Program-made: the position numbers and the translations under genes
Part shown: positions 1-5,351 of the stretch, piece by piece
Numbering within the stretch: position 1 is the stretch's first letter
Layout: every line of letters starts with the position of its first letter
The notes under the pieces: model-generated
The model's input: the letters and a program-made list of their open reading frames with translations, nothing else
Databases searched by the model: none
Told to the model about the DNA's origin: nothing
From: Phycisphaerae bacterium
GTDB taxonomy: Bacteria > Planctomycetota > Phycisphaerae > UBA1845 > Fen-1342
Assembly: GCA_026984555.1 (NCBI GenBank)
Contig: JALSRY010000047.1
Location: 1 to 5,351, forward strand
Reading direction: 5' to 3'
DNA: 5,351 bases

Positions 1-1575
1 CATGAAAGTCGATGGCATCTGGTACTGAAGAACAAGCGATCGACGGAATTGTCGATCGTTGATTTTCCATACGATGTATCTGACTATGTGCTTAACGCCG
101 ACGGTTCCGACGATGTAGGGCTACTTACATGGAAAGGAGGAATCGCATACGATCCCGACGAGTGGGGTTGGGTGGTAGATTATCCTGGGCAGGCGTTCTC
201 GCCTTTTGCGATCATGACTGACAACACATCGGCTCGAATTATTGCGGCCATCAATTGGCCGCCACGGAAGATCACAGTTAAGTGTGACGAACACGCCGGG
301 CGACGGCAAACGCTGAGGGAAAGCGTGTCGTTGGCCACCAACGAAACGAGGGACTTTTACATACTGTATGCGTGTGAGCAAGGGGACTGGAACGCGGGTG
401 ATCCTCCGTGGATGCGGGCGGTTGATCAGTATAGCGAATGGCTTCATTCGAAGATGCAGGAGCACAGTCTATGGCCGGTGCTGTACCCGGGGTGGATGAA
501 ACGGACACAGGGGATGCTGTCCGTGCTGCTGGAGAACTACACGGACGCAATGCTGGCAGAATCGCCAAATCGGATCGAATCCTTGTGGAGGGTATACGGA
601 TCTACGTTGCAGTGGATCCAGTTTTGGGGTCAGATGAGTGGATATGGGGAAGGGTGCTGCGAACTCAATCAAGAGTTGCAGTCCCGGTACGGTAATTCCG
701 GCGTGTGGGATCTTGTGGGATTCGTGACCAACCGCGTATATGGCGGCGGAGGAGGCGTCGCGGCGGTACGGAAGGCGGGATATTATACGCGTCCCTATCC
801 GGATGTTCCGCTTAACGACGATACAACGGTAGTAGCGGACGGCGAAACCAACTTGGTGTGGTTCGATCAGTGGCTCGGGGTTGCGAAGCGGGACTGGCGA
901 GCGACGGCATTTTATCACGACACAATGGGGGAACGCAGCTGTGAGGATCCAAATTTTGTCGCGGAATTGTACCGTGATCATTTTTCTCGCAGCACGGCAA
1001 TCGAGGGGGCAACGGATGTATATCCGGTGGCATTCCTGGTTAGCGGAATTCTTTCACAGCCCGGTGCGGGTTTCCCCGGCGGTCCAGATGCCACCATTTC
1101 CGGAATGCTGTCGAGTTCGACTACTAATAGGGTAATCTTCCCCGAACTCGTGTCCTATGCGTTGAACGATCGTATCATGTTCGACGGAACACTGAATACG
1201 GGTTATCTGTGGTGGGGCAGTGAGCACCATTACTGGGTAGAGCGTCAGGTATTCTTGTTGGGTCACAAGTACGAAACGTCGCATCCCGACGAGAATGGTG
1301 TGGAGGACTGGAATGATGCCTTTGAGTTGGCCGTGAACGCGAGGAAGGCGGTGCATTGGTGGGGTGGTCGGGAGCCACGATACCAGGGAACCCGGGGGAT
1401 TACGAATGTGCCGGCGGGAGTTCGTGTCCGGGTATTCAGAGATAAAAACGACGTGAATCTGCTGGCATTTGATCGCTGGGAGGCGCCGCAGGGTAACTTG
1501 ACGATAGAGTTCAATGGCCAACAGGTGTCCGTGCCGAGTGACCTGCTTGCGATTGTTGAGATTAGTGAGAAATAA
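1..1575 (+). CDS. Glycoside-hydrolase-like protein of unknown function (possibly DUF6259-like), 5' end missing
   Basis: The frame is open to base 1, so this is the C-terminal 524 residues of a longer protein. The TTG at 49 is only the first possible initiator inside the window; in-frame residues before it (RWHLVLKNKRSTEL) continue smoothly and no Shine-Dalgarno precedes it. The protein is rich in Trp and Tyr. Residues 205-210 (WIQFWG), an aromatic strand ending in FYHD (304-307), DVYPVAF (339-345), an HHYWVERQ stretch (409-416) and WWGGREPRY (453-461) suggest a sugar-binding TIM-barrel-type core. A beta-rich tail from about 474 to the end (VRVRVF onward) resembles the small C-terminal beta domain common in glycoside hydrolases. 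From memory, planctomycete proteins annotated DUF6259 share this order of motifs; I could not search. D307 is a candidate catalytic acid by position only. No substrate can be named. The start and any signal peptide lie outside the window. G+C is lower than in the other genes. The stop is TAA, and the gene converges on the kinase gene. Confidence 0.8.
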   Translation, partial: HESRWHLVLKNKRSTELSIVDFPYDVSDYVLNADGSDDVGLLTWKGGIAYDPDEWGWVVDYPGQAFSPFAIMTDNTSARIIAAINWPPRKITVKCDEHAGRRQTLRESVSLATNETRDFYILYACEQGDWNAGDPPWMRAVDQYSEWLHSKMQEHSLWPVLYPGWMKRTQGMLSVLLENYTDAMLAESPNRIESLWRVYGSTLQWIQFWGQMSGYGEGCCELNQELQSRYGNSGVWDLVGFVTNRVYGGGGGVAAVRKAGYYTRPYPDVPLNDDTTVVADGETNLVWFDQWLGVAKRDWRATAFYHDTMGERSCEDPNFVAELYRDHFSRSTAIEGATDVYPVAFLVSGILSQPGAGFPGGPDATISGMLSSSTTNRVIFPELVSYALNDRIMFDGTLNTGYLWWGSEHHYWVERQVFLLGHKYETSHPDENGVEDWNDAFELAVNARKAVHWWGGREPRYQGTRGITNVPAGVRVRVFRDKNDVNLLAFDRWEAPQGNLTIEFNGQQVSVPSDLLAIVEISEK

Positions 1576-1746
1576 AGAGGTCGGGCGCAAAGAGTGTCGC
1601 GCAGGGAGTCTAATGGGAAAGGGGGAATGGGAGACCGGGGCAGCATCGGCCTGATCGGGCGGACATGAGAGATGTTGCGGGCTGGCCTGCGGGCATTGCG
1701 CAGAAAATGTTGCGGCGCGGCGGTGCGGGGGCGGTGTTGCGGGTGG
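1576..1746. other. Convergent intergenic gap
   Basis: These 171 bases separate the stop of the left-hand plus-strand gene from the stop of the minus-strand kinase gene. I found no convincing hairpin followed by a T-run on either strand, so the expected bidirectional terminator is not visible as a classical intrinsic one. The only regularity seen is a short word repeated three times in the right half. Open frames across it look like translated non-coding DNA, with Arg/Pro-rich low-complexity products. Confidence 0.6.
1673..1742. repeat. Three copies of TGTTGCGG in the convergent gap
   Basis: The word TGTTGCGG occurs at 1673-1680, 1708-1715 and 1735-1742; the first two copies share an extra A on the left. 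The spacing is 35 then 27 bases, so it is not a regular tandem array. On the minus strand the word lies just downstream of the kinase stop. It could be a protein or RNA 3' element, or chance in a G-rich stretch. Confidence 0.35.
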
Positions 1747-2847
1747 TTACGCCTGGTGCGGTTCGCGCAGTGTGGCGGCGTGGTTGCGCGACACCCGGAG
1801 GAGGTTGTCGGCGTATTGGGCGGCGGAGGCGTAGCGGTGGGCGGGGGTTTTGGCGAGGGCTTTGGCGATGACCGCCTGGGCCTGCGGCGATACGGCGGAG
1901 TTGTAAGCGCGCACGGGCAGCGGGTCGTGGCGGCAAACCATTTCGAGGAGTTCGGGGAGCGAACGGCCCGCGGGGTTCAACGGCAGCCGGTCGGCCAGTA
2001 GCTCGAAACCGATTACGCCGAGGGCGTATACGTCGCAGCGGGCGTCGGGCTGGGAGCAGCCGGCGGCCTGTTCGGGGCTCATGTAGGGGAGCGTTCCGAT
2101 GAGCCGGGCGAGCCCGCCGCGGGTCGCGGTGAGCGATGTGTCCGAACCCAGCAGTCGGGCGACGCCGAAGTCGAGCAGTTTCGGCTCGCCGGTGGTGGCG
2201 ACGAGGATGTTGGCGGGCTTGAGATCGCGATGGACGATGCCCAGGGTGTGTGCGTGTTGAACCGCGGCGCAGACCCTGGCGAGCAGGGCGAGTCGGCGGG
2301 GCCAGGAGAGCCGGTGTCGTTGGGCGAAGGTGGTGAGCGGTAGGCCGTCGACGTATTCCATGGCGAGAAAGGGTCGCGGGCGGTCCGGCCCGGGCGTGGT
2401 TCCCACCTCGTAGACGCGGGCGATGCCGGGGTGGGCGAGGCGGATGTGGAGACAGGTTTCACGGGCGAATCGTTCGAGCATGGGGCGTGAGGTGAGCTCG
2501 GGACGGATCACCTTGAGGGCGACGATGCGTTGCGAAGCGATCTGGCGGGCGCGGTAGACGACGCCCATGCCGCCTTTTCCGAGCACGCCGAGTATTCGAT
2601 AGGGGCCGATGCACGTGGGGAGCGTTTGCGATGCGCGGGGGCCGGCTGGTTGGTCGGCGACGGCGTCGAGCACGGCCGGGCGCTCCATGAAACCTTCGGC
2701 CGCCTCGGAATGGCGCAGCAGCGATTCGACTTCGCGGCGCATGTCGGGGTCGCCGGCGCAGCGTTCGCGCAGGTAGGCGGCGCGTCGGGGGCCGCTGCGT
2801 TCGAGCGCGGCGGCGAAGACCGCTTGCACAATCTTGATGCGGTTCAC
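1747..2847 (-). CDS. PknB-type serine/threonine protein kinase, cytosolic, single domain
   Basis: A 366-residue Hanks-type kinase that transfers phosphate from ATP to Ser/Thr of target proteins. Residues 1-60 form the short helical leader (ERCAGDP, EVESLL) common before kinase domains in planctomycetes and acidobacteria. The catalytic domain spans about 83-350: Gly loop G90-x-G92-x-x-G95, ATP-anchoring K112 (ALKVI), helix-C E130, catalytic HRD at 206-208 with K210 and N213, DFG at 226-228, an APE-equivalent SPE at 257-259, DVYALG at 272-277 and R338. All essential residues are present, so it should be active, and the HRD Arg makes it an RD kinase regulated through its activation loop (229-256, with several Ser/Thr). 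Only about 16 residues follow the domain: there is no transmembrane helix, PASTA, TPR or WD40 region. Start is GTG with GGAGG six bases upstream. The gene lies 43 bases after the sigma gene and is probably co-transcribed with it; the sigma factor is the obvious candidate substrate, which is inference. Confidence 0.95.
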   Translation of the reverse strand: MNRIKIVQAVFAAALERSGPRRAAYLRERCAGDPDMRREVESLLRHSEAAEGFMERPAVLDAVADQPAGPRASQTLPTCIGPYRILGVLGKGGMGVVYRARQIASQRIVALKVIRPELTSRPMLERFARETCLHIRLAHPGIARVYEVGTTPGPDRPRPFLAMEYVDGLPLTTFAQRHRLSWPRRLALLARVCAAVQHAHTLGIVHRDLKPANILVATTGEPKLLDFGVARLLGSDTSLTATRGGLARLIGTLPYMSPEQAAGCSQPDARCDVYALGVIGFELLADRLPLNPAGRSLPELLEMVCRHDPLPVRAYNSAVSPQAQAVIAKALAKTPAHRYASAAQYADNLLRVSRNHAATLREPHQA

Positions 2848-2853
2848 GCGGTA

Positions 2854-2858
2854 CCTCC
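2854..2858 (-). promoter_or_regulatory. Ribosome binding site of the kinase gene
   Basis: On the minus strand the sequence reads GGAGG, then TACCGC, then the GTG start. A full Shine-Dalgarno core at six bases fixes the GTG at 2845-2847 as the initiator. It gives the kinase its own strong translation start independent of the sigma gene. Confidence 0.8.
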
Positions 2859-2871
2859 GGGCAGGGGGCGT

Positions 2872-2890
2872 CGCGACGGGGGACGTCGCG
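2872..2890 (-). other. Intercistronic hairpin between sigma and kinase genes
   Basis: On the minus strand CGCGACG and CGTCGCG form a perfect 7-bp inverted repeat around a 5-base loop (TCCCC). It begins immediately after the TGA stop of the sigma gene and ends 13 bases before the kinase Shine-Dalgarno. No T-run follows, so it is not a classical terminator. It could stabilise the upstream message or tune the sigma-to-kinase ratio. The stem is plain in the sequence; its role is inferred. Confidence 0.5.
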
Positions 2891-3469
2891 TCAGGGTGTG
2901 TCTGCTCCCGCGATTTCCCGATGCAGCCAAGCTTTGGCGAACGCCCAGTCGCTCTTGACGGTGGCGGGTGAAATCGCCAGCACGGCGGCGATTTCCTCGA
3001 CGGTGAGTCCGGCGAAAAACCGCAGCTTGACGACCTGGTTCTTGCGCTGATCGATGGTTTCGAGTTTGCGGAGCGCGGTGTCGATGGACATCAGGTCGTC
3101 GGCGCCGTCACGATCGAGCGTGGCGACGTCGCCGAGCTGGACCCGTCGCCGGCCTCCGCCGCGTTTCTTGGTCTGATAACGTCGTGCTCGTTCGATCAGG
3201 ATTCGTCGCATCGCCTCGGCGGCGGCGGCGAAGAAGTGTCCGAGGCCGTCCCAGTCGTGTTGCTGTTGCCCCACGAGGCGCACGAATGCCTCGTGAACCA
3301 GGGCCGTGGCTTGCAGGGTGTGTCCGGGGGGTTCCTGCGCCAACTTCTGCCGGGCCAGTGCGCGCAGCTCCTCGTAGACGACCGGCAACAATTCGGTCGC
3401 GGCTCCTGAGTCTCCCGCACGCATGGCAGACAGCATGCGTTCCACGTTCGCCTCATTCGGCGCGCACAT
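2891..3469 (-). CDS. ECF-type RNA polymerase sigma factor (PF07638/TIGR02999-like)
   Basis: A 192-residue sigma factor that would direct RNA polymerase to a specific promoter set. Region 2 spans about 24-97: ELLPVVYEELRALA, then TLQATALVHEAFVRLV, then the HFFAAAAEAMRRILIERAR block typical of this planctomycete-rich family. A basic linker (QTKKRGGGRRR, 100-109) precedes region 4 (about 132-186), whose helix-turn-helix LTVEEIAAVLAISPATVKSD would contact the -35 element. Length matches the family and there is no C-terminal extension. Region 2.2 has QATA (53-56) where classical ECF sigmas have acidic DAED. Start is ATG at 3467-3469, with a weak GAGG about 12 bases upstream; the protein start agrees with family members by eye. 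No anti-sigma gene is adjacent; the kinase gene follows after 43 bases, suggesting control by phosphorylation (inference). Confidence 0.95.
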   Translation of the reverse strand: MCAPNEANVERMLSAMRAGDSGAATELLPVVYEELRALARQKLAQEPPGHTLQATALVHEAFVRLVGQQQHDWDGLGHFFAAAAEAMRRILIERARRYQTKKRGGGRRRVQLGDVATLDRDGADDLMSIDTALRKLETIDQRKNQVVKLRFFAGLTVEEIAAVLAISPATVKSDWAFAKAWLHREIAGADTP

Positions 3470-3511
3470 CTGGCAAAAAAACCTCGGATAAAACTAGCCC
3501 GAACACTCTTG

Positions 3512-3540
3512 ATTATCGCATTAGAGCACGTGGGCCGCAA
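3512..3540 (-). promoter_or_regulatory. Candidate promoter of the sigma-kinase unit
   Basis: On the minus strand TTGCGG (3540-3535) and GATAAT (3517-3512) are separated by 17 bases. The -10 matches the TATAAT consensus at five of six positions, the -35 at only three. The leader to the ATG would be about 35 bases. This would be a housekeeping-type promoter; autoregulation by the encoded sigma factor cannot be judged from one site. Confidence 0.3.
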
Positions 3541-3614
3541 GGATTTTTCGGGGGTGGGAAAGTCGAGGGTGTGGAATGGGCCGCGGGGGGTGCCGTAGCC
3601 GCTTGGAGGTCATC

Positions 3615-3638
3615 CGCCAGCCGACCGGCGGGCTGGTG
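3615..3638. repeat. Inverted repeat CCAGCC/GGCTGG
   Basis: CCAGCC (3617-3622) and GGCTGG (3631-3636) flank an 8-base loop. In RNA the stem extends by a G-U and a C-G pair to 3615/3638. It lies about 190 bases upstream of the fibre-like gene and about 150 bases from the sigma start. It may be an operator or a leader stem; short GC-rich stems are common by chance here. Confidence 0.35.
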
Positions 3639-3651
3639 CGGAGAGCGGGAG

Positions 3652-3664
3652 CGGGCGCCGCCCG
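3652..3664. repeat. Inverted repeat CGGGC/GCCCG
   Basis: A 5-bp perfect stem with a 3-base loop (GCC), giving a 13-base hyphenated palindrome. It is the second of three inverted repeats within 66 bases. It has no T-run, so it is not a terminator for either gene. Confidence 0.3.
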
Positions 3665-3669
3665 TTGGG

Positions 3670-3680
3670 TCACGGCGTGA
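3670..3680. repeat. Palindrome TCACGGCGTGA
   Basis: TCACG and CGTGA are perfect complements around one central G. The compact symmetry, with no room for an RNA loop, looks more like a dimeric regulator's half-sites than an RNA hairpin. No regulator can be named. Confidence 0.35.
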
Positions 3681-3811
3681 TCTCGTGGGGTGGGCGGCGG
3701 GTTCGAGACGGGGGTTCATCACGAAAGGACATGCGGGCTCGCGTGGGTCCGCGAAACGCGTTGATTTCGGGGCAAAAGAAGCGCCCGAGCAGTCACTATG
3801 TGGAAGTGAAC

Positions 3812-3817
3812 AAGGAG
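3812..3817 (+). promoter_or_regulatory. Ribosome binding site of the fibre-like gene
   Basis: AAGGAG lies six bases before the ATG at 3824. This strong site, followed by a signal-peptide-like N-terminus, fixes the start of the plus-strand gene. Confidence 0.8.
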
Positions 3818-3823
3818 AACGCA

Positions 3824-5351
3824 ATGCACGCGAACCGAATCACGAAGGGGTTGACAATTGGGATCCTCCTCGCGGCGGCGGCGGCCGCCGACGTACCCCG
3901 TCGCATCAGTTTTCAGGGGAAACTGGCCGGTCAGGATGCCGGCCCGGTCAATCTTACGGTCACGATCTACGATGCCGCGGTCGGCGGTGCGGCTTTGTTC
4001 AGTGAGACGCACCTCGCGGTCCCGTTGAGCAGTGGTGTTTTTTCGATCGAGATCGGCTCCGAGACGGCCGGCGGGGTGCCCGACAGCGCGCTGGCCACCT
4101 GGCCGCTGTGGTTGGGCGTTTCCGTGGACGGAGGCGCGGAGCTGACGCCGCGAACGCTGCTGGGCTCGGTGCCCTTCGCGATCAAATCGTACTCCGGTGA
4201 GCGGCTTGTTCGTCCGGACACGCTGGAGCCGGTTGCGGGGACTGGTGCCGACACGGGGTTGGCGTTCGAGCCGGGGAGCTGGCCGCTGATCACGGCGGGG
4301 CACGACAACGCTAGCGGGCACGAGACGCGCATGTGGATCGGTCATTCCGAAAGCTATCCGACGTGGGGTATCCAGTATCGCGATTTTCCGTCCGCCGGCT
4401 ATCCCGGCGACGCGATCGAGTTCGTCGCCGGCGATCCGAACCGCCCGCGTCTGAACTTCCGGCTCTTCACCGGCACCCTGAGCCTGTATGACGGCAGCGG
4501 CTCGACCCAGACCAACAGCATTCAGCTCGATACCAGCTCGAGTGGGGGCGTCGTGCGGGCGGCCAACACGAGCGGTGACACGACGATCGTGCTCGACGGC
4601 GATCGCAGCGGTGGCGGCATCGTGGAGGTATCCAACGCAGCGGGCACGACCACCGTTGAACTCGACGGGCAGGGTGGCAGCAGCGGTGGCGACGTACAAC
4701 TCCGCAATGGCACGGGAACACGCACGGCGCGGCTCTACGGGGACGAGTCGAACGCCGGCGGCGCCTACTTCTATTACTCGGACGGGACGACCACGGGCAT
4801 CGAGCTCGACGTGGTCGGCAACTCGTCGGAGGCGGAGATCTCGCTCTACAACTCGTCCGGCGTCGAGACCGTGCAGATTTCGGCGGACGAGTCCAGCGAC
4901 GGTGGTGACATTGCGCTGCGCAACGCGGCCGGTACGCAGACGTGTCAGCTCGACGCGGACTACGCCGGTACCGGCGAAAGCCGCCTGCGGGTGGACGTGG
5001 TGCAGATTCTCGGCGGGGCGGATCTTTCCGAGCAGTTCGACGTGCGTGCCGCCGATGCGAGCGAAATCAAACCCGGCATGGTGGTTTCGATCGATCCGGC
5101 TCATGTGGGCAAACTCGTGATCAGCCGCAAGGCTTACGATCGGACGGTCGCGGGGATTCTCAGCGGCGCGGGAGCGGTCAAACCGGGGCTGCTGATGGGG
5201 CAGAGGGACAGCCTCGCCGACGGTGCGCACGCGGTCGCGCTCACGGGGCGCGTGTGGGTATATTGCGACGCCTCGCACGGCGCGATTCAGCCGGGTGATT
5301 TGCTCACCACGTCGGATGTTCCAGGACACGCGATGAAGGTTCGGGAGCACG
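3824..5351 (+). CDS. Secreted fibre-like protein with beta-repeats, 3' end missing
   Basis: The plus frame from ATG 3824 is open to the last base with no stop: 509 complete codons, gene cut by the edge. Residues 1-22 are a signal peptide (K8, then a hydrophobic core ending in six Ala), so the protein is exported. Residues 28-122 (ISFQGKL, LTVTIYDAA, LFSETH, GVFSIEIG, WLGVSVDGGAELTPR, LGSVPFAIKS) match an N-terminal module I recall from many secreted planctomycete and other bacterial proteins. Residues 123-217 form a beta-rich segment (MWIGHSES, WGIQYRD) like those seen in tail-fibre-type proteins. Seven units of 22-25 residues follow (218-385), probably a beta-solenoid or trimeric fibre shaft. 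From 399 on, ADLSEQFDV, IKPGMVVSID, AYDRTVAGILSGA, VALTGRVWVY and GDLLTTSDVPGHAMKV form a conserved C-terminal domain, probably lacking only its last few dozen residues here. Function unknown; a surface or extracellular structural role is inferred. It diverges from the sigma gene. Confidence 0.85.
   Translation, partial: MHANRITKGLTIGILLAAAAAADVPRRISFQGKLAGQDAGPVNLTVTIYDAAVGGAALFSETHLAVPLSSGVFSIEIGSETAGGVPDSALATWPLWLGVSVDGGAELTPRTLLGSVPFAIKSYSGERLVRPDTLEPVAGTGADTGLAFEPGSWPLITAGHDNASGHETRMWIGHSESYPTWGIQYRDFPSAGYPGDAIEFVAGDPNRPRLNFRLFTGTLSLYDGSGSTQTNSIQLDTSSSGGVVRAANTSGDTTIVLDGDRSGGGIVEVSNAAGTTTVELDGQGGSSGGDVQLRNGTGTRTARLYGDESNAGGAYFYYSDGTTTGIELDVVGNSSEAEISLYNSSGVETVQISADESSDGGDIALRNAAGTQTCQLDADYAGTGESRLRVDVVQILGGADLSEQFDVRAADASEIKPGMVVSIDPAHVGKLVISRKAYDRTVAGILSGAGAVKPGLLMGQRDSLADGAHAVALTGRVWVYCDASHGAIQPGDLLTTSDVPGHAMKVREH
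4475..4978 (+). repeat. Seven degenerate 22-25-residue repeats in the fibre-like protein
   Basis: The units run over residues 218-242, 243-264, 265-289, 290-313, 314-336, 337-361 and 362-385. Most follow a pattern of a beta stretch, N-x-x-G, two residues, T, two residues, L-D, then a Gly/Ser-rich turn often ending GG. Examples are NTSGDTTIVLD, NAAGTTTVELD and NAAGTQTCQLD. The fifth unit is the most diverged: it has S-D-G for N-x-x-G and one extra residue. The DNA is much less conserved than the protein pattern, so the repeat is old and kept by selection on structure rather than freshly duplicated. Confidence 0.75.

Larger units (their letters stand above)
3470..3823. promoter_or_regulatory. 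Divergent intergenic region between sigma gene and fibre-like gene
   Basis: These 354 bases lie between two outward-pointing genes and should hold the promoters of both. The part next to the sigma gene (about 3470-3520) is AT-richer and has a candidate promoter on the minus strand. The middle (3615-3680) carries three closely spaced inverted repeats. The part next to the plus-strand gene ends in a strong Shine-Dalgarno, but I could not find a convincing -35/-10 pair for that gene. Open frames crossing the region have low-complexity Arg/Pro/Gly products and are not credible genes. Confidence 0.6.

Noticed and set aside
49..51. TTG at 49 as the start of the left-hand gene
   Set aside because: The frame is open back to base 1 with protein-like sequence and there is no ribosome site before the TTG; the true start is outside the window.
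1747..1800. Possible frameshift at the 3' end of the kinase gene
   Set aside because: The kinase domain is complete, and translation past the stop in other frames gives no kinase-like, membrane or repeat sequence.
3750..3760. CGCG-AAA-CGCG mini-hairpin
   Set aside because: A 4-bp stem of CG dinucleotides is expected by chance in DNA of this composition.
3761..3802. Possible plus-strand promoter (TTGATT with TATGTG) for the fibre-like gene
   Set aside because: The spacing between the two hexamers is about 30 bases, far too long, and no -10-like sequence is present at 16-18 bases.
3513..3824. A 103-residue minus-strand open frame in the divergent region
   Set aside because: The product is Pro/Ser/Arg-rich without any recognisable pattern, and the frame covers the inverted repeats and likely promoters.
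3851..3856. Perfect TTGACA -35 hexamer
   Set aside because: It lies inside the signal-peptide coding sequence of the fibre-like gene, with no suitable -10 seen downstream and no gene that would use it.
3184..4005. A 273-residue plus-strand open frame crossing the sigma gene, the divergent region and the start of the fibre-like gene
   Set aside because: It runs antisense to the clear sigma gene and out of frame with the fibre-like gene; its product is Arg/Gly/Pro-rich low complexity.
3719..5350. A 543-residue open frame on the minus strand covering the right end of the window
   Set aside because: It is a shadow of the plus-strand fibre-like gene. The plus frame has a strong Shine-Dalgarno, a signal peptide and recognisable domains and repeats, while the minus product is Arg/Ala/Val-rich with no recognisable domain. 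Open antisense frames are common in high-G+C genes.

Overview
The window looks like a chromosomal segment from a planctomycete or a close relative. The main clue is a gene pair typical of that phylum: an ECF-type sigma factor of the planctomycete-expanded ECF family (PF07638/TIGR02999-like), followed directly by a PknB-type Ser/Thr kinase. High G+C over most of the window and a secreted protein with the 'ISFQGKL' N-terminal module fit the same assignment. This is inferred from protein character, not from a marker gene.

Layout. (1) Positions 1-1575, plus strand: the 3' part of a large gene cut by the left edge. It encodes a Trp/Tyr-rich protein resembling uncharacterised glycoside-hydrolase-like (possibly DUF6259-like) proteins. 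Lines sampled here are near 52% G+C, against about 67-73% in lines sampled further right. (2) 1576-1746: a short convergent gap with no clear terminator and three copies of an 8-base word. (3) 3469 down to 1747, minus strand: a two-gene unit of sigma factor then kinase, separated by 43 bases that hold a perfect 7-bp hairpin and a strong Shine-Dalgarno. (4) 3470-3823: a divergent gene-free region with a candidate sigma-gene promoter and three inverted repeats. (5) 3824-5351, plus strand: a secreted, repeat-containing fibre-like protein cut by the right edge. It is open to the last base with no stop. The long open frame opposite it on the minus strand is a shadow.

How the genes may work together. 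The sigma factor has no anti-sigma gene beside it, and its region 2.2 carries Gln-Ala-Thr-Ala where classical ECF sigmas have the acidic DAED motif. The adjacent kinase keeps all catalytic residues but has no membrane segment or sensor domain. A phosphorylation-controlled sigma switch is therefore the most attractive reading, by analogy with kinase-linked ECF sigmas in other bacteria. Whether it controls the divergently transcribed fibre-like gene is speculation based only on position. The left-hand gene seems unrelated to the rest.

I saw no RNA genes, CRISPR array, transposase or insertion-sequence ends.
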